A DNA stretch of 64,000 bases from Streptomyces sp. NBRC 110611. Its GTDB lineage: Bacteria; Actinomycetota; Actinomycetes; Streptomycetales; Streptomycetaceae. Location of the stretch: the NCBI RefSeq assembly GCF_001590865.1, contig NZ_BBUY01000002.1, forward strand, positions 225,660 to 289,659. Direction: 5' to 3'. The stretch's first letter is position 1. Each line of letters begins with the position of its first letter. The position numbers and the translations under genes are program-made. The notes under the pieces were generated by a model. That model searched no databases and was not told the origin of the DNA. It worked only from the letters and a program-made list of their open reading frames with translations. Positions 25,696 to 33,775 of this stretch are shown here, piece by piece.

Positions 25696-27300
25696 TCAGG
25701 CGAGGGCGACCAGGTCGCGGTAGTCCTCGCTCCACAGGTCCTCGTCCGCGTCCGGCAGCAGCAGGACGCGGTCCGGGCGCAGGGCGTCGAGGGCGCCCTC
25801 GTCGTGAGTGACCATCACCACCGCCCCGGGGTAGGAGCCGACCGCGGCCAGGACCTCGGTACGGGAGGCGGGGTCGAGGTTGTTGGTCGGCTCGTCCAGC
25901 AGCAGCACGTTCGCGCCGGAGTGGACCAGCCCGGCCAGGGCCAGGCGGGTCTTCTCCCCGCCGGAGAGCACCCCGGCCTGCTTGTCGGCGTCGTCGCCGG
26001 AGAAGAGGAACGCGCCCATGACGCGCCGCACTTCACCGTCGGTGAGGTGCGGGGCGGCGTCGGCGAGGTGCTGCCGGACGGTGCGGGCGGGGTCCAGGGT
26101 GTCGTGCTCCTGGGCGAAGTAACCCAGCCGCAGCCCGTGCCCGTGGACCACCCGCCCGTCATCCGGCCGCTCCTGGCCGGCCAGGAGGCGCAGCAGCGTG
26201 GTCTTGCCCGCCCCGTTGAGACCGAGGATCACCAGGCGGCTGCCCCGGTCCACGGCCAGGTCCACGCCGGCGAGGACCTGGCGGCCGCCGTAGGACTTGG
26301 CCAGGCTGACGGCGCCCAGCGGCATCCGGCCGCACGGGGCGGGCTCGGGCAGCCGGATCCTGGCGACCTTCTCCGCCCGCCGGGCCGGCTCCAGCCCGGC
26401 GAGCTTGCGGTCGGCGCGCCGCGCCATGCTCTTGGCCATCACGGCGGTGGCCGAGCGGGCCTTCATCTTGTCCGCCTGCGCGTGCAGGGCCGCGGCCTTG
26501 CGCTCGGCGTTCGCCCGCTCGCGGGCGCGGCGCCGCTCGTCCGCCTCCCGCTGGGCCAGGTACGCGGCCCAGCCGGTGTTGTGGACATCGATGGTCGCGC
26601 GCTGCGGATCGAGGTGGAAGACCCGGTTGGCGACCTCGGCGAGCAGACCGGTGTCGTGGCTGATCACCACCAGACCGCCCTGGTGGCCTTGGAGGAAGGT
26701 GCGCAGCCAGGTGACGGAGTCGGCGTCCAGGTGGTTGGTCGGCTCGTCCAGCAGCAGGGTGCCGCCCTGCCCGGCGAACAGGATGCGCGCCAGCTCGACC
26801 CGGCGGCGCTGCCCGCCGGACAGCGCGCCCACCGGCTCGCCCAGCACGCGCTCGGGCAGGCCGAGCCCGGCCGCGACCCGGGCGGCCTCGGCCTCGGCCG
26901 CGTATCCGCCGCCGGCCTGGAAGGCGGCCTCCGCACGGGCGTAGGCATGCATCGCCCGCTCCAGCACGGCGGATCCGTCGGCCTCGGCCAGGGCGGTCTC
27001 GGCCGCACGCAGTCGGTGCAGGGAGCGGTCCAGGCCGCGGGCGGAGAGGATGCGGTCGGTGACCGTGACGGTCGGGTCGGCGGCGCGGGAGTCCTGCGCG
27101 AGGAAGCCGACCGTGCCGGTGTGGGTGATCGTCCCGGCGGCGGGCGTGGCCCGGCCCGCGAGGGCGGTCATCAAGGTGGTCTTGCCCGCGCCGTTGCGGC
27201 CGACCAGGCCGATGCGGTCGCGAGGGGAGACGGTGAAGGAGATGTCGGAGAGCAGCAGGCGGGCGCCCGCGCGCAGCTCGACACCGCGAACGGTAATCAT
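25696..27300 (-). CDS. ABC-F family ATPase, probable ribosome-protection type
   Basis: A 534-residue soluble protein with two ABC domains and no membrane segments. The first has GRNGAGKTT (34-42), LSGGQRRRVELARIL and LLDEPTNHLD; the second has GLNGAGKTT, LSGGEKTRLALAGLV and LLDEPTNNLD. The linker between them (about residues 235-300) is long, basic and Ala-rich (DERRRARERANAERKAAAL), as expected for the P-site tRNA interaction motif. ABC-F proteins displace antibiotics from, or otherwise act on, the ribosome. The ATG at 27300 is preceded by CGGAG 10 bp upstream; that Shine-Dalgarno can be paired with upstream sequence (see the leader). The next genes are an oxygenase and a monooxygenase, which suggests a small resistance-like group, but the substrate drug is unknown. 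Confidence 0.88.
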   Translation of the reverse strand: MITVRGVELRAGARLLLSDISFTVSPRDRIGLVGRNGAGKTTLMTALAGRATPAAGTITHTGTVGFLAQDSRAADPTVTVTDRILSARGLDRSLHRLRAAETALAEADGSAVLERAMHAYARAEAAFQAGGGYAAEAEAARVAAGLGLPERVLGEPVGALSGGQRRRVELARILFAGQGGTLLLDEPTNHLDADSVTWLRTFLQGHQGGLVVISHDTGLLAEVANRVFHLDPQRATIDVHNTGWAAYLAQREADERRRARERANAERKAAALHAQADKMKARSATAVMAKSMARRADRKLAGLEPARRAEKVARIRLPEPAPCGRMPLGAVSLAKSYGGRQVLAGVDLAVDRGSRLVILGLNGAGKTTLLRLLAGQERPDDGRVVHGHGLRLGYFAQEHDTLDPARTVRQHLADAAPHLTDGEVRRVMGAFLFSGDDADKQAGVLSGGEKTRLALAGLVHSGANVLLLDEPTNNLDPASRTEVLAAVGSYPGAVVMVTHDEGALDALRPDRVLLLPDADEDLWSEDYRDLVALA

Positions 27301-27358
27301 GGAATGACGCTCCGAGAAAGCGAAAGGACACACTTCTGGCGGGGAAGCGGGTCCTCGG
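27301..27358 (-). promoter_or_regulatory. possible attenuator between leader peptide and ABC-F gene
   Basis: Immediately after the leader-peptide stop the transcript has CCGAG, and the same pentamer occurs inside the leader-peptide codons. Either copy can pair with CTCGG, which overlaps the CGGAG Shine-Dalgarno of the ABC-F gene. An alternative pairing, GAGGAC with GTCCTT, would compete. This is the arrangement expected for ribosome-stalling attenuation. Confidence 0.5.
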
Positions 27359-27382
27359 CTAGGAAACTCGGGGCGTAGACAT
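27359..27382 (-). CDS. leader peptide of seven residues (MSTPRVS)
   Basis: A complete seven-codon open frame ATG-TCT-ACG-CCC-CGA-GTT-TCC-TAG ends 58 bp before the ABC-F start. GGTGGG stands 3-8 bp before its ATG. Antibiotic-resistance ABC-F genes are often controlled by such upstream peptides: a drug-stalled ribosome changes leader RNA folding and frees the downstream gene. The peptide itself need have no other function. That it is translated is inferred. Confidence 0.55.
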   Translation of the reverse strand: MSTPRVS

Positions 27383-27653
27383 GCGCCCACCATAACCGAC
27401 GCCCTGCGGGCAAGCCGCTGTGTGCCCGTCCGTGCCCGTCCGTGGCCACGGACGGGAGCACGGCCCCGGCGCCGAGGCGGGCCCGGGTAGGTGGCGCGCG
27501 GGGCGCGCAGGCGGGCACGGGCGCGCTCGGCGCCATCCGCCGTGTACGACGGCGGATGGTTCATGCGCCCACGCGCCCGTTGTGGCGCCCTTGGCTTCGG
27601 TGTTCGGCGGCCCTGCAATGGTCGGGCGACGGCACTGCGAGAGGAGCCGAGAA

Positions 27654-28349
27654 GTGATCAACACGTCCGAGACCCTGGCCGTGCAGACGATCGAGAACTT
27701 CCTCACCGCCGACGAGACCGCGCAGGTCACCAAGATCGTCGATGACCAGCTCGCCGCCACCGGCTGGGTGCCCGCCCGCCCCAGCGAAGGGCTGACTCCG
27801 CCCGACGCCGCCCAGGAGATCCTGTCCGGCGCGATCGGCCGCGCGATGCCCGTCATCCGCCGGGCCTTCCCGTCCGCCGCATTCGTCGCCCCATGGCTGT
27901 ACCACGACCTCAAGCCCGGCGACGAGATCCGCTCGCACGTACACGGCATGGGGGACCCGGACGAGCGTCCCGTGCGCCTGGCCCGTGTGGTGTTCAACCT
28001 TCAGGACGCCGGGAGTGGCGGCGAGTTCTACCTCGATACCAGTGCCTGCGACGAGCTGTGGACCGGCCGGGTGGCCGAGGCCGACGGCGTATTCGCACCC
28101 GGCACCCGGTTCGTGCACGAGATCACCGCCCGGTCCGGCCCGGTCGCCCTCGACGCCATCGCCGCCACCCGCTGGATCTGCCGGCCGCCGGCCGGGACCA
28201 CGCTGGTGTACGGGGCGCAGCTGATCCACGGCGTCACCCCGGTGATCGCGGGACGGGCCCGCAAACTGATCACCGATCTGTGCGCCGGACCGGGGACGCG
28301 GCCGGAGGCGCCACAGCCACACTCGCGTGCGCTGCATGCTCCGCACTGA
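27654..28349 (+). CDS. 2-oxoglutarate/Fe(II) oxygenase-like protein with HxH in place of HxD
   Basis: A GTG at 27654 with GAGGAG upstream gives 231 residues. The C-terminal half has the double-stranded beta-helix pattern of prolyl-hydroxylase-type oxygenases: LKPGDEIRSHVHG, then VVFNLQDAGSGGEFYL, then GTTLVYGAQLIHGVTPV and GRARKL. His192 is the expected distal iron ligand and Arg201 or Arg203 the 2-oxoglutarate anchor. Where the family has His-x-Asp this protein has His95-Val-His97, so iron ligation may be changed as in carrier halogenases or three-histidine enzymes. The substrate is unknown. It is divergent from the ABC-F gene and is followed by a flavin monooxygenase. Confidence 0.68.
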   Translation: MINTSETLAVQTIENFLTADETAQVTKIVDDQLAATGWVPARPSEGLTPPDAAQEILSGAIGRAMPVIRRAFPSAAFVAPWLYHDLKPGDEIRSHVHGMGDPDERPVRLARVVFNLQDAGSGGEFYLDTSACDELWTGRVAEADGVFAPGTRFVHEITARSGPVALDAIAATRWICRPPAGTTLVYGAQLIHGVTPVIAGRARKLITDLCAGPGTRPEAPQPHSRALHAPH

Positions 28350-28660
28350 GCCTGGCCCGTCCGTGTTCCAGCCGGTCGATGGCGGTGTGCACGGGTACCA
28401 AAAGCGTGCCGGGGGCCGGCGCGCACAGCCACTCACGGGCGGCCGGGGCATGAGCGGGCGGCAGCATCGTGCCATTGGGTACCGGCACCTCCAGCGCCGC
28501 CAGGACGGCGAATTCCCCGCCCTGCACGGCCTGTTGCGCCAGCACCGGGAAGCCCACCTGCCGGGCGGTGGCCGCCGGCCGCCCGCCCCCCGCACCTCGC
28601 CAGACCAACGCTCCCCCACCGCCCGGCACGTCACACCACAAGACGAGGAGACGGACGCGC
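28350..28660. other. 311-bp gap between oxygenase and flavin monooxygenase genes
   Basis: No convincing plus-strand gene. The minus strand is open across 28270-28590 and has plausible-looking codons, but no good start or ribosome binding site. GAGGAG for the next gene lies at its right end. Confidence 0.4.
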
Positions 28661-30028
28661 ATGGAGACGGAAGCCGAGGTGCTCGTGGTCGGCGCCGGAC
28701 CCACCGGCCTGCTGCTCGCCGCCGAACTCGCACTCGCCGGCGTACGGACAGTGGTCGTCGAGCGCCGCACCCACCCGCAGCGGAACTCACGAGCGCTGAA
28801 CCTGCACCCGCGCAGCCTGGAGTTGCTGGACCAACGCGGCCTGGCCACCAGGTTCCTGGCCGCCGGCCGCACCGTGCCCGGCTGGCAGTTCGCCGCCCCG
28901 CTGAGGACACCGCTCGACTTCTCCGCGCTGGACTCCTCACAGCCCCATGCCCTGCTCCTGGCCCAGTCCCGCACCGAGGCGCTGCTGGAGGGCCGGGCGC
29001 GGGAGCTCGGCGTCCGGATCCACCGCGGCCACGAGGTCACGACCCTCGAAGAGAACGACGACCGCGTCGAGGTCGAGCTACGCGGACCGAACGGACCGGT
29101 CTCGGTCCGAGCCGCCTACGTGGCCGGCTGCGACGGCGCCCACAGCATCGTCCGACGCGCCGCCGGCATCGCATTCCCCGGCAGCGAGGAGTCGTTCACC
29201 GCCATGGTCGGCGACTTCGCCACCGCCGACCACACCCATCTCGACCGGGCCAGGCAGCACGGCATCCTCGCCGCCCGGAACGCCACCCGGCTCGCCGAGC
29301 ACTACCGCTCCGGCCGCCTCCTCCTGGCCGGGGACGCCGCGCACACCCACTTTCCCGTCGGCGCCCAAGGACTCAACCTCGGCCTCCAGGACGCGATGAA
29401 CCTCGGCTGGAAGCTGGCCGCGCACATCCGAGGATGGGCCGCACCCGGCCTCCTCGACACCTACCACACCGAACGGCACCCGGTCGGCCGAGCCGTCACC
29501 GAGGGGACCGAGGCCCAGACCCTGTTGGTCGAACTGCCCCTGGTCAAGCGCTACCGGCGTGCCGCGACACTGCTGTGCGAACTGCTGGACACCGTCCTCG
29601 GCCTGCCGGAAACCAACCGGTACCTCGCCGGACACCTCTCCGCACTCACCACTGCCTATCCACCCCCCACACCTGCCGCACACCCACTGACGGGCCGGCG
29701 CATACCAGACCTCCGGCTCACCCTGCCAGGAGGACACCGGACCCGCACCTACGAGCTGCTGCACGACGGCCACTTCGTCCTGCTCAATCTGGCCACTCCC
29801 ACTCCCACTCCCACCTCCACCCCCGACCTCATCGCCCCCGGTCCGATCGCCCCCGATCCGGTCACGACGGTGCACGCCCGGACCACTCCCGCTCAGGACA
29901 GTGGCCTCACCGCCCTCACCGAGGTCCTCATCCGCCCAGACGGGCACATCGCCTGGGCCACGGAGACCACCGACCCCCGCACGCTCTACATCGAACGGAC
30001 CCGCACACTGAACCACTGGGTGCGATAA
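28661..30028 (+). CDS. Rox-like FAD-dependent aromatic monooxygenase lacking part of the substrate domain
   Basis: The ATG at 28661, after GAGGAG, starts a 455-residue group A flavoprotein. The dinucleotide-binding motif VLVVGAGPTGLLLAAELA, the DG motif (YVAGCDGAHSIVRRAAG) and the GD motif (LLLAGDAAHTHFPVGAQGLN) are intact, and a C-terminal thioredoxin-like domain is present. Relatives include rifampicin monooxygenase Rox and polyketide hydroxylases. Between MVGDFATAD (about residue 188) and NATRLAEHYR there are only about 16 residues, where relatives have about 80. The missing segment forms most of the beta-sheet that covers the substrate. The C-terminal domain has a Pro-Thr run (PTPTPTSTP). 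FAD binding should survive; normal hydroxylation may not. Confidence 0.8.
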   Translation: METEAEVLVVGAGPTGLLLAAELALAGVRTVVVERRTHPQRNSRALNLHPRSLELLDQRGLATRFLAAGRTVPGWQFAAPLRTPLDFSALDSSQPHALLLAQSRTEALLEGRARELGVRIHRGHEVTTLEENDDRVEVELRGPNGPVSVRAAYVAGCDGAHSIVRRAAGIAFPGSEESFTAMVGDFATADHTHLDRARQHGILAARNATRLAEHYRSGRLLLAGDAAHTHFPVGAQGLNLGLQDAMNLGWKLAAHIRGWAAPGLLDTYHTERHPVGRAVTEGTEAQTLLVELPLVKRYRRAATLLCELLDTVLGLPETNRYLAGHLSALTTAYPPPTPAAHPLTGRRIPDLRLTLPGGHRTRTYELLHDGHFVLLNLATPTPTPTSTPDLIAPGPIAPDPVTTVHARTTPAQDSGLTALTEVLIRPDGHIAWATETTDPRTLYIERTRTLNHWVR

Positions 30029-30141
30029 GCCAGTTGGCGCAGCCACTGCTGTGCCGCCGCTACTGCAACAGCGCGGTGTGCGGATGCTCCGGCGACGCCG
30101 GACAGGCGTAGAGCTGCTGGTGGTAGCCGCCGGCGCGCCTT

Positions 30142-31344
30142 TCACCGCTCGGCGCGAACGGTCGTGGCGAGGTGGCGTTCGAGGGGGGTGCGGTAGCAGG
30201 GGGTGACGCGGGTGCCGGCGAGGAAGGTGGTCAGGCGGGTGATCTCCGTGCGGATGGCGGTGCGGGCTTCGCGGCCGGGGTCGGTGAGGAGGTGGTGGTT
30301 GAGGTGGCCGTCGGGTTGCTGGGCCCAGGCGCCGATGATGCGGCCGTTCCACCAGATGGTGGGGCCGATGTTGCCGTTGCGGTCGAAGAGGGCCTTGGTG
30401 TGGTCGGGGTCGAGGTACCAGTCGCGGTGGCGCCAGCCCATGGCCGTGGGGTCGAGGCCGGGCAGCAAGGCGGCTGCGGGTTCGGGGAAGCCGGGGGCGG
30501 ATTCGAGGTCTTCGGGGAGGAGGTAGCCGGTGCCTTCGTCGAGTTCGACGGCGTGGGCGCCGGTGGCCGCCAGCGCCTTGCGGGTGTCGGTGCCGTTCCA
30601 GCCGGTCCACCACTTCAGGTCGTCGGCGGTGACCGGCCCGAATGCCGTGAGGTAGTGGCGGGCCAGGGTGGTCTTCGCCTCGGCCACGGGTATCTGCGGC
30701 AGAGGGCGGGCCGGGGTCCAGCGGAACTGTGCGGAGGTCCATGAGCCGGCGGGCCGGGCCCGGCGAATACGGCCCTCGGCGGCGAGTACGCCCAGGATGG
30801 AGGCGCTGACGCGCTGCCGGGACTCGTACGGCTTACCGGGGAAGGTGACGAGCTGCTCGCGCAAGACGGGTATATCGGCGGCCAGTTGGGCGGCGGTGGC
30901 CTCGCCGCGGGCCGTGAGGGCGGCGAGCGTGGCCTGCTCGGCGGCCGTGTAGCGGCGCTCGTCCCAGCCGAGGCTGTCGCGGAGTTTCGCCATGGCGTCG
31001 GTGCGGTGGCGGTGGGTGTCGCGGACGGTCGCGGACCGGACGGCCGGGGCCAGGCGGGCGGGGAGGACGAACATGGTGCGGCGCATGCACCGGATGCGTT
31101 CCAGTGCCGGGGTGCCGGCGGTGGCGGTGGTGTCGTAGAGCGGTCGTTCGATGGCGGGGATGGTGGGCCGGTGCATGCGGGCGGCCATGGCGAGGAAGAC
31201 GGTCGCCGGGTCGGTGGCGTGCAGGCCGACCAGCGCCCCGGCGACCGCCTCGGCCGTCTTCTCCCGCACGGAGGGTGCGAGGAGGTGACGGCGGACGAGG
31301 CGGGCGCGGCGCTGGGCTGCGGTGATGCGGGGCAGAACAGTCAT
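30142..31344 (-). CDS. winged-helix DNA-binding domain protein (HTH_42/AlkZ-like superfamily)
   Basis: A 400-residue protein of the tandem winged-helix family that includes AlkZ/YcaQ DNA glycosylases (VREKTAEAVAGALVGLHATDPATVFLAMAAR near the N-terminus, RRTMFVLPARLAPAV, and WNGRIIGAWAQQPDGHL near the end). AlkZ enzymes use a Gln-x-Gln motif; here the corresponding region reads SAQFRW, so glycosylase activity is uncertain. Actinomycete genomes hold many paralogues, some in biosynthetic clusters for DNA-damaging compounds. It is transcribed towards the monooxygenase gene and in the same direction as the VOC gene 16 bp upstream, so it may be co-transcribed with that gene and the reductase. Confidence 0.78.
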   Translation of the reverse strand: MTVLPRITAAQRRARLVRRHLLAPSVREKTAEAVAGALVGLHATDPATVFLAMAARMHRPTIPAIERPLYDTTATAGTPALERIRCMRRTMFVLPARLAPAVRSATVRDTHRHRTDAMAKLRDSLGWDERRYTAAEQATLAALTARGEATAAQLAADIPVLREQLVTFPGKPYESRQRVSASILGVLAAEGRIRRARPAGSWTSAQFRWTPARPLPQIPVAEAKTTLARHYLTAFGPVTADDLKWWTGWNGTDTRKALAATGAHAVELDEGTGYLLPEDLESAPGFPEPAAALLPGLDPTAMGWRHRDWYLDPDHTKALFDRNGNIGPTIWWNGRIIGAWAQQPDGHLNHHLLTDPGREARTAIRTEITRLTTFLAGTRVTPCYRTPLERHLATTVRAER

Positions 31345-31359
31345 GCTCGCTCGGGGTCG

Positions 31360-31755
31360 TCAGTAGGTGCCGTGGATGCAGAAGGGCTGGCCGGAGGGGT
31401 CGAGCAGGACCGTCCAGTGCTTGCCGCCGGGCTGGTGGTCGGGCTTGGTGGCACCCATCTCAAGCAGTCGCTTCTCGGCCGCCTGGACGTCGGGGAAGGA
31501 GAAGTCCATGTGGAAGGGGAGTTCTTCCTCGGGCCAGTTGGGGGCCTGGTAGGAGGCGGAGGTGTAGAAGAGGTACATCGCCCCGTTGACGTAGAAGGCG
31601 CAGGCGACGTCGTTGCCGTCCTTGTCGGGGTAGGTCTGGGAGACCTTGGTGCCCAGGGCGGTGGCGTAGAAGTCGGCCAGCTTGCGGCCGTCCTGGGCCC
31701 ACATGGCGTGGCACATGATCTTGCCGGACAGGGGGCCGGCGTTCTCGTTGCTCAT
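31360..31755 (-). CDS. VOC (glyoxalase/bleomycin-resistance) family protein
   Basis: A 131-residue single-module VOC protein (PhnB/YdeN-like): KIMCHAMWAQDGRKLADFYATAL at the start, a central MDFSFPDVQAAEKRLLEMGA helix-strand element and WTVLLDPSGQPFCI at the end. Metal-binding positions are plausible (His16, His82 region, Glu/His near the C-terminus) but not certain. VOC proteins range from dioxygenases to drug-binding proteins. It is located between the winged-helix gene and the F420-type reductase gene on the same strand, with short gaps, so the three form a likely operon. Confidence 0.82.
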   Translation of the reverse strand: MSNENAGPLSGKIMCHAMWAQDGRKLADFYATALGTKVSQTYPDKDGNDVACAFYVNGAMYLFYTSASYQAPNWPEEELPFHMDFSFPDVQAAEKRLLEMGATKPDHQPGGKHWTVLLDPSGQPFCIHGTY

Positions 31756-31806
31756 GATTGTTCCTTGGTTTGCCGTGCAGGGGTTGGCCGTGGTGGGACG
31801 TGCAGG

Positions 31807-32520
31807 TCAGCGGATGACCTTGATGCTGAAGTGGGTGCCGAAGCCGAGGGCGAAGCCGATGGCGCCGTGCATATGGGCGTACATCTCCATACCGCGGGCG
31901 GCGACCAGGGGGCCGAGGTCGAGGATGTCCGTCCAGCCGTATGCCTTGAGCAGTTCGGTGGTCTGCTGCTTGGCGTCGGCGTCCTCGCCGGCGACGAACA
32001 TGGTGTGCTCGCCGCCCCCGATGGCCTGCGGGTTGACGACGGTGGCCTGTTCCTGGGTGACGAAGGCTTTGACGACCTTGGTGCGGGGCAGGGCGCGCTG
32101 GATCTGCTCGCCGAGGCTGTCGCTGTCACAGGGGTCGAGGATCGGGTTGACGCCCCACGGGGTGGGCCAGGGGCGCTCGATGTCGGGGTTGTAGATGTAC
32201 GGGACGGCGTAGTCGATGAGCGTCTTGCCGGCGAGCTGGTCGGCGATGGCGGACAGGGCGGCCACCGCGTTGTGGCCGTCGATGCCGTTGATGACCAGGC
32301 CGTCGGAGGCGGCCGCGGCGTCGCCGAAGGTGTGCAGTGCGACGCCGGGGTGCGCGGCGAGGAACTCCTTGAACGGACCGGTGCCCATCATGTCGGGCTC
32401 GGTGCGGGCCAGGGTGGCCTGCGGGTCACGGGTGCCGACGTGGACCTCGTGGCCGAGTTCGGCGAGCTTGGCGATATGGGCACGGGCACCGCCACCGGTA
32501 CCCAGGACTGCGATCTTCAT
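31807..32520 (-). CDS. NADPH-dependent F420 reductase-like NAD(P)-binding protein
   Basis: A 237-residue Rossmann protein starting MKIAVLGTGGGARAHIAKLAELGHEVHVGTRD, the pattern of the YqhD-unrelated NADP oxidoreductase/F420:NADPH family (F420_oxidored). GTGG followed by A-R-A replaces the usual GTGxVG glycine pattern, so the second half of the fingerprint is altered. The conserved middle (VVKAFVTQEQATVVNP) and a C-terminal helical segment (MEMYAHMHGAIGFALGFGTHFSI) are typical of the family. It probably reduces or oxidises a small molecule with NADP; the substrate is unknown. The 3' end of a second, closely related gene lies at the right edge of the window (63835-64000). Confidence 0.82.
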   Translation of the reverse strand: MKIAVLGTGGGARAHIAKLAELGHEVHVGTRDPQATLARTEPDMMGTGPFKEFLAAHPGVALHTFGDAAAASDGLVINGIDGHNAVAALSAIADQLAGKTLIDYAVPYIYNPDIERPWPTPWGVNPILDPCDSDSLGEQIQRALPRTKVVKAFVTQEQATVVNPQAIGGGEHTMFVAGEDADAKQQTTELLKAYGWTDILDLGPLVAARGMEMYAHMHGAIGFALGFGTHFSIKVIR

Positions 32521-32545
32521 GAGGTAACTCCGTGCTGTGTGGGGG

Positions 32546-32650
32546 TCATCCTTCGAACTGGGCGAAGAACTGGTCGATGTGGTTCGGGCCGAAGATGCCG
32601 AGGATGTAGCCGCCGTGTGCCGGTACCGAGGCCAGGGATTTCCGGGGGAA
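32546..32650 (-). pseudogene. orphan C-terminal coding fragment
   Basis: In the gap upstream of the reductase gene, one minus-strand frame reads about 30 residues that look like a genuine protein end (PAHGGYILGIFGPNHIDQFF, then a short tail and stop). It has no start codon and is cut by a stop on its upstream side. It is probably a relic of a lost gene. No family is recognised. Confidence 0.35.
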
Positions 32651-32792
32651 ATATCCCTATTTGCTCCGTGCGAACAGCTCCACCATAGAGGGATTTCAGG
32701 ACAGCCTGTGTCCTTTGATGGCCGGACCGGATCGCGCCGTGTACGCCGTACGGGCCCAGCCGTGGCGCCGGCCGGGCCCGTACCGTGGGGGC

Positions 32793-33593
32793 TCAGCCCT
32801 GCGGAGGGAAGGAGAAGAGCAGGAAGCGGTTGCCGTGGGGATCCGTCAGCCGGGCGTAGGTCAGGCCGTAGGCGGTGGTCTCGGGCGCGGTCTCGACCGT
32901 GGCACCGAGCTCGGTGGCCTTGGCGACGGCGGCGGGCACGTCCGGAGTCATGAACTGCGGCGCGGCGTAGTCCTTGGTTCCCTCGGCCTGGCTGTTGTCC
33001 GCCAGTCCGCCGCTGCCTCGCTGGTCGCCGGGGACGACGGCGGCGAAGTACGGTCGGCTGGTGACACCCGTGTCGTGGACGTAGTTCCAGCCGAAGGCGT
33101 CCGCGTAGAACGTCTTCGACGCCTCAAGGTCGGCAGTGCCGATCTCGAACCAGCCCAGGGAGCCGGGCAGCGGCGCACCGTCACCCGCGTCCAGGAGCGC
33201 GTCGGCTCCGGCGGGCTGCTCGGGGGCCTTCCAGACGGAGATGGCGTTGCCGCGCGGGTCCTTCAGGCGGGCACTGCGGCCGCCGTCGGCGGACGGACCG
33301 GGCGGGAGGACCACCGTCGCGCCCAGGTCCTTGAGGCGGGCCACATCGGCGTCCACGTCGGCGGATCGGACGGCGAGGACGAAGCCCTCCTGGCCGTCGG
33401 GGGCGCCTTCCCGGAAGCCACCCATGGGAAGGGCGGCCCCCGAGGCGCTGATCAGGGTGTAGGTGCGGCCGTCGGGTGCGGGGACGGGCTGGAAGGTCCA
33501 GCCCAGCAGCGAACCGTAGAAGTCCTTGACGGCCTGCGCATCGGCGGTGTCGATCTCGAACCAGACGACACTGCCGGGATCCATGTAGCCCAT
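32793..33593 (-). CDS. two-domain VOC family protein
   Basis: A 266-residue protein with two VOC modules of about 125 residues. The first begins GSVVWFEIDTADAQAVKDFY and ends KDPRGNAISVWKAPE; the second begins GSLGWFEIGTADLEASKTFY and ends TDPHGNRFLLFSFPP. This is the arrangement of the CFP-30B/YdcJ-like glyoxalase proteins that are frequent in actinomycetes. Catalytic function is unknown; several relatives bind hydrophobic compounds. It is divergent from a WYL-domain regulator gene with 182 bp between the starts, which suggests it is that regulator's target. Confidence 0.85.
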   Translation of the reverse strand: MGYMDPGSVVWFEIDTADAQAVKDFYGSLLGWTFQPVPAPDGRTYTLISASGAALPMGGFREGAPDGQEGFVLAVRSADVDADVARLKDLGATVVLPPGPSADGGRSARLKDPRGNAISVWKAPEQPAGADALLDAGDGAPLPGSLGWFEIGTADLEASKTFYADAFGWNYVHDTGVTSRPYFAAVVPGDQRGSGGLADNSQAEGTKDYAAPQFMTPDVPAAVAKATELGATVETAPETTAYGLTYARLTDPHGNRFLLFSFPPQG

Positions 33594-33775
33594 GACACTG
33601 TCCTTTCAGGAAGGCTGAGAGGGAAGGGATTGGGGTCGGCCGCCCGCTGGAGGAGCGGGCTCGCCATGCGGCCCGTGACCGCTCATGACATCGACCGTAG
33701 GGCCCTTTTAGGACACCTCGCGTCACCATCCCCTGGCAGCCTGGAAGGCATGAGTGAGGACACCGAGGACACGCC

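Noticed and set aside
24952..27378. Plus-strand open frame of 808 codons over the ABC-F gene
   Set aside because: Antisense shadow of a clearly conserved gene; no motif, only Gly/Val/Gln-rich sequence.
28270..28590. Possible small minus-strand gene between the oxygenase and monooxygenase genes
   Set aside because: It has fair-looking residues (GEFAVLAALEVPVPNGTML) but no usable start or ribosome binding site and overlaps the oxygenase end.
27301..31344. A secondary metabolite gene cluster around the ABC-F, oxygenase and monooxygenase genes
   Set aside because: No scaffold-forming enzyme (polyketide synthase, peptide synthetase, RiPP or terpene cyclase) is present.
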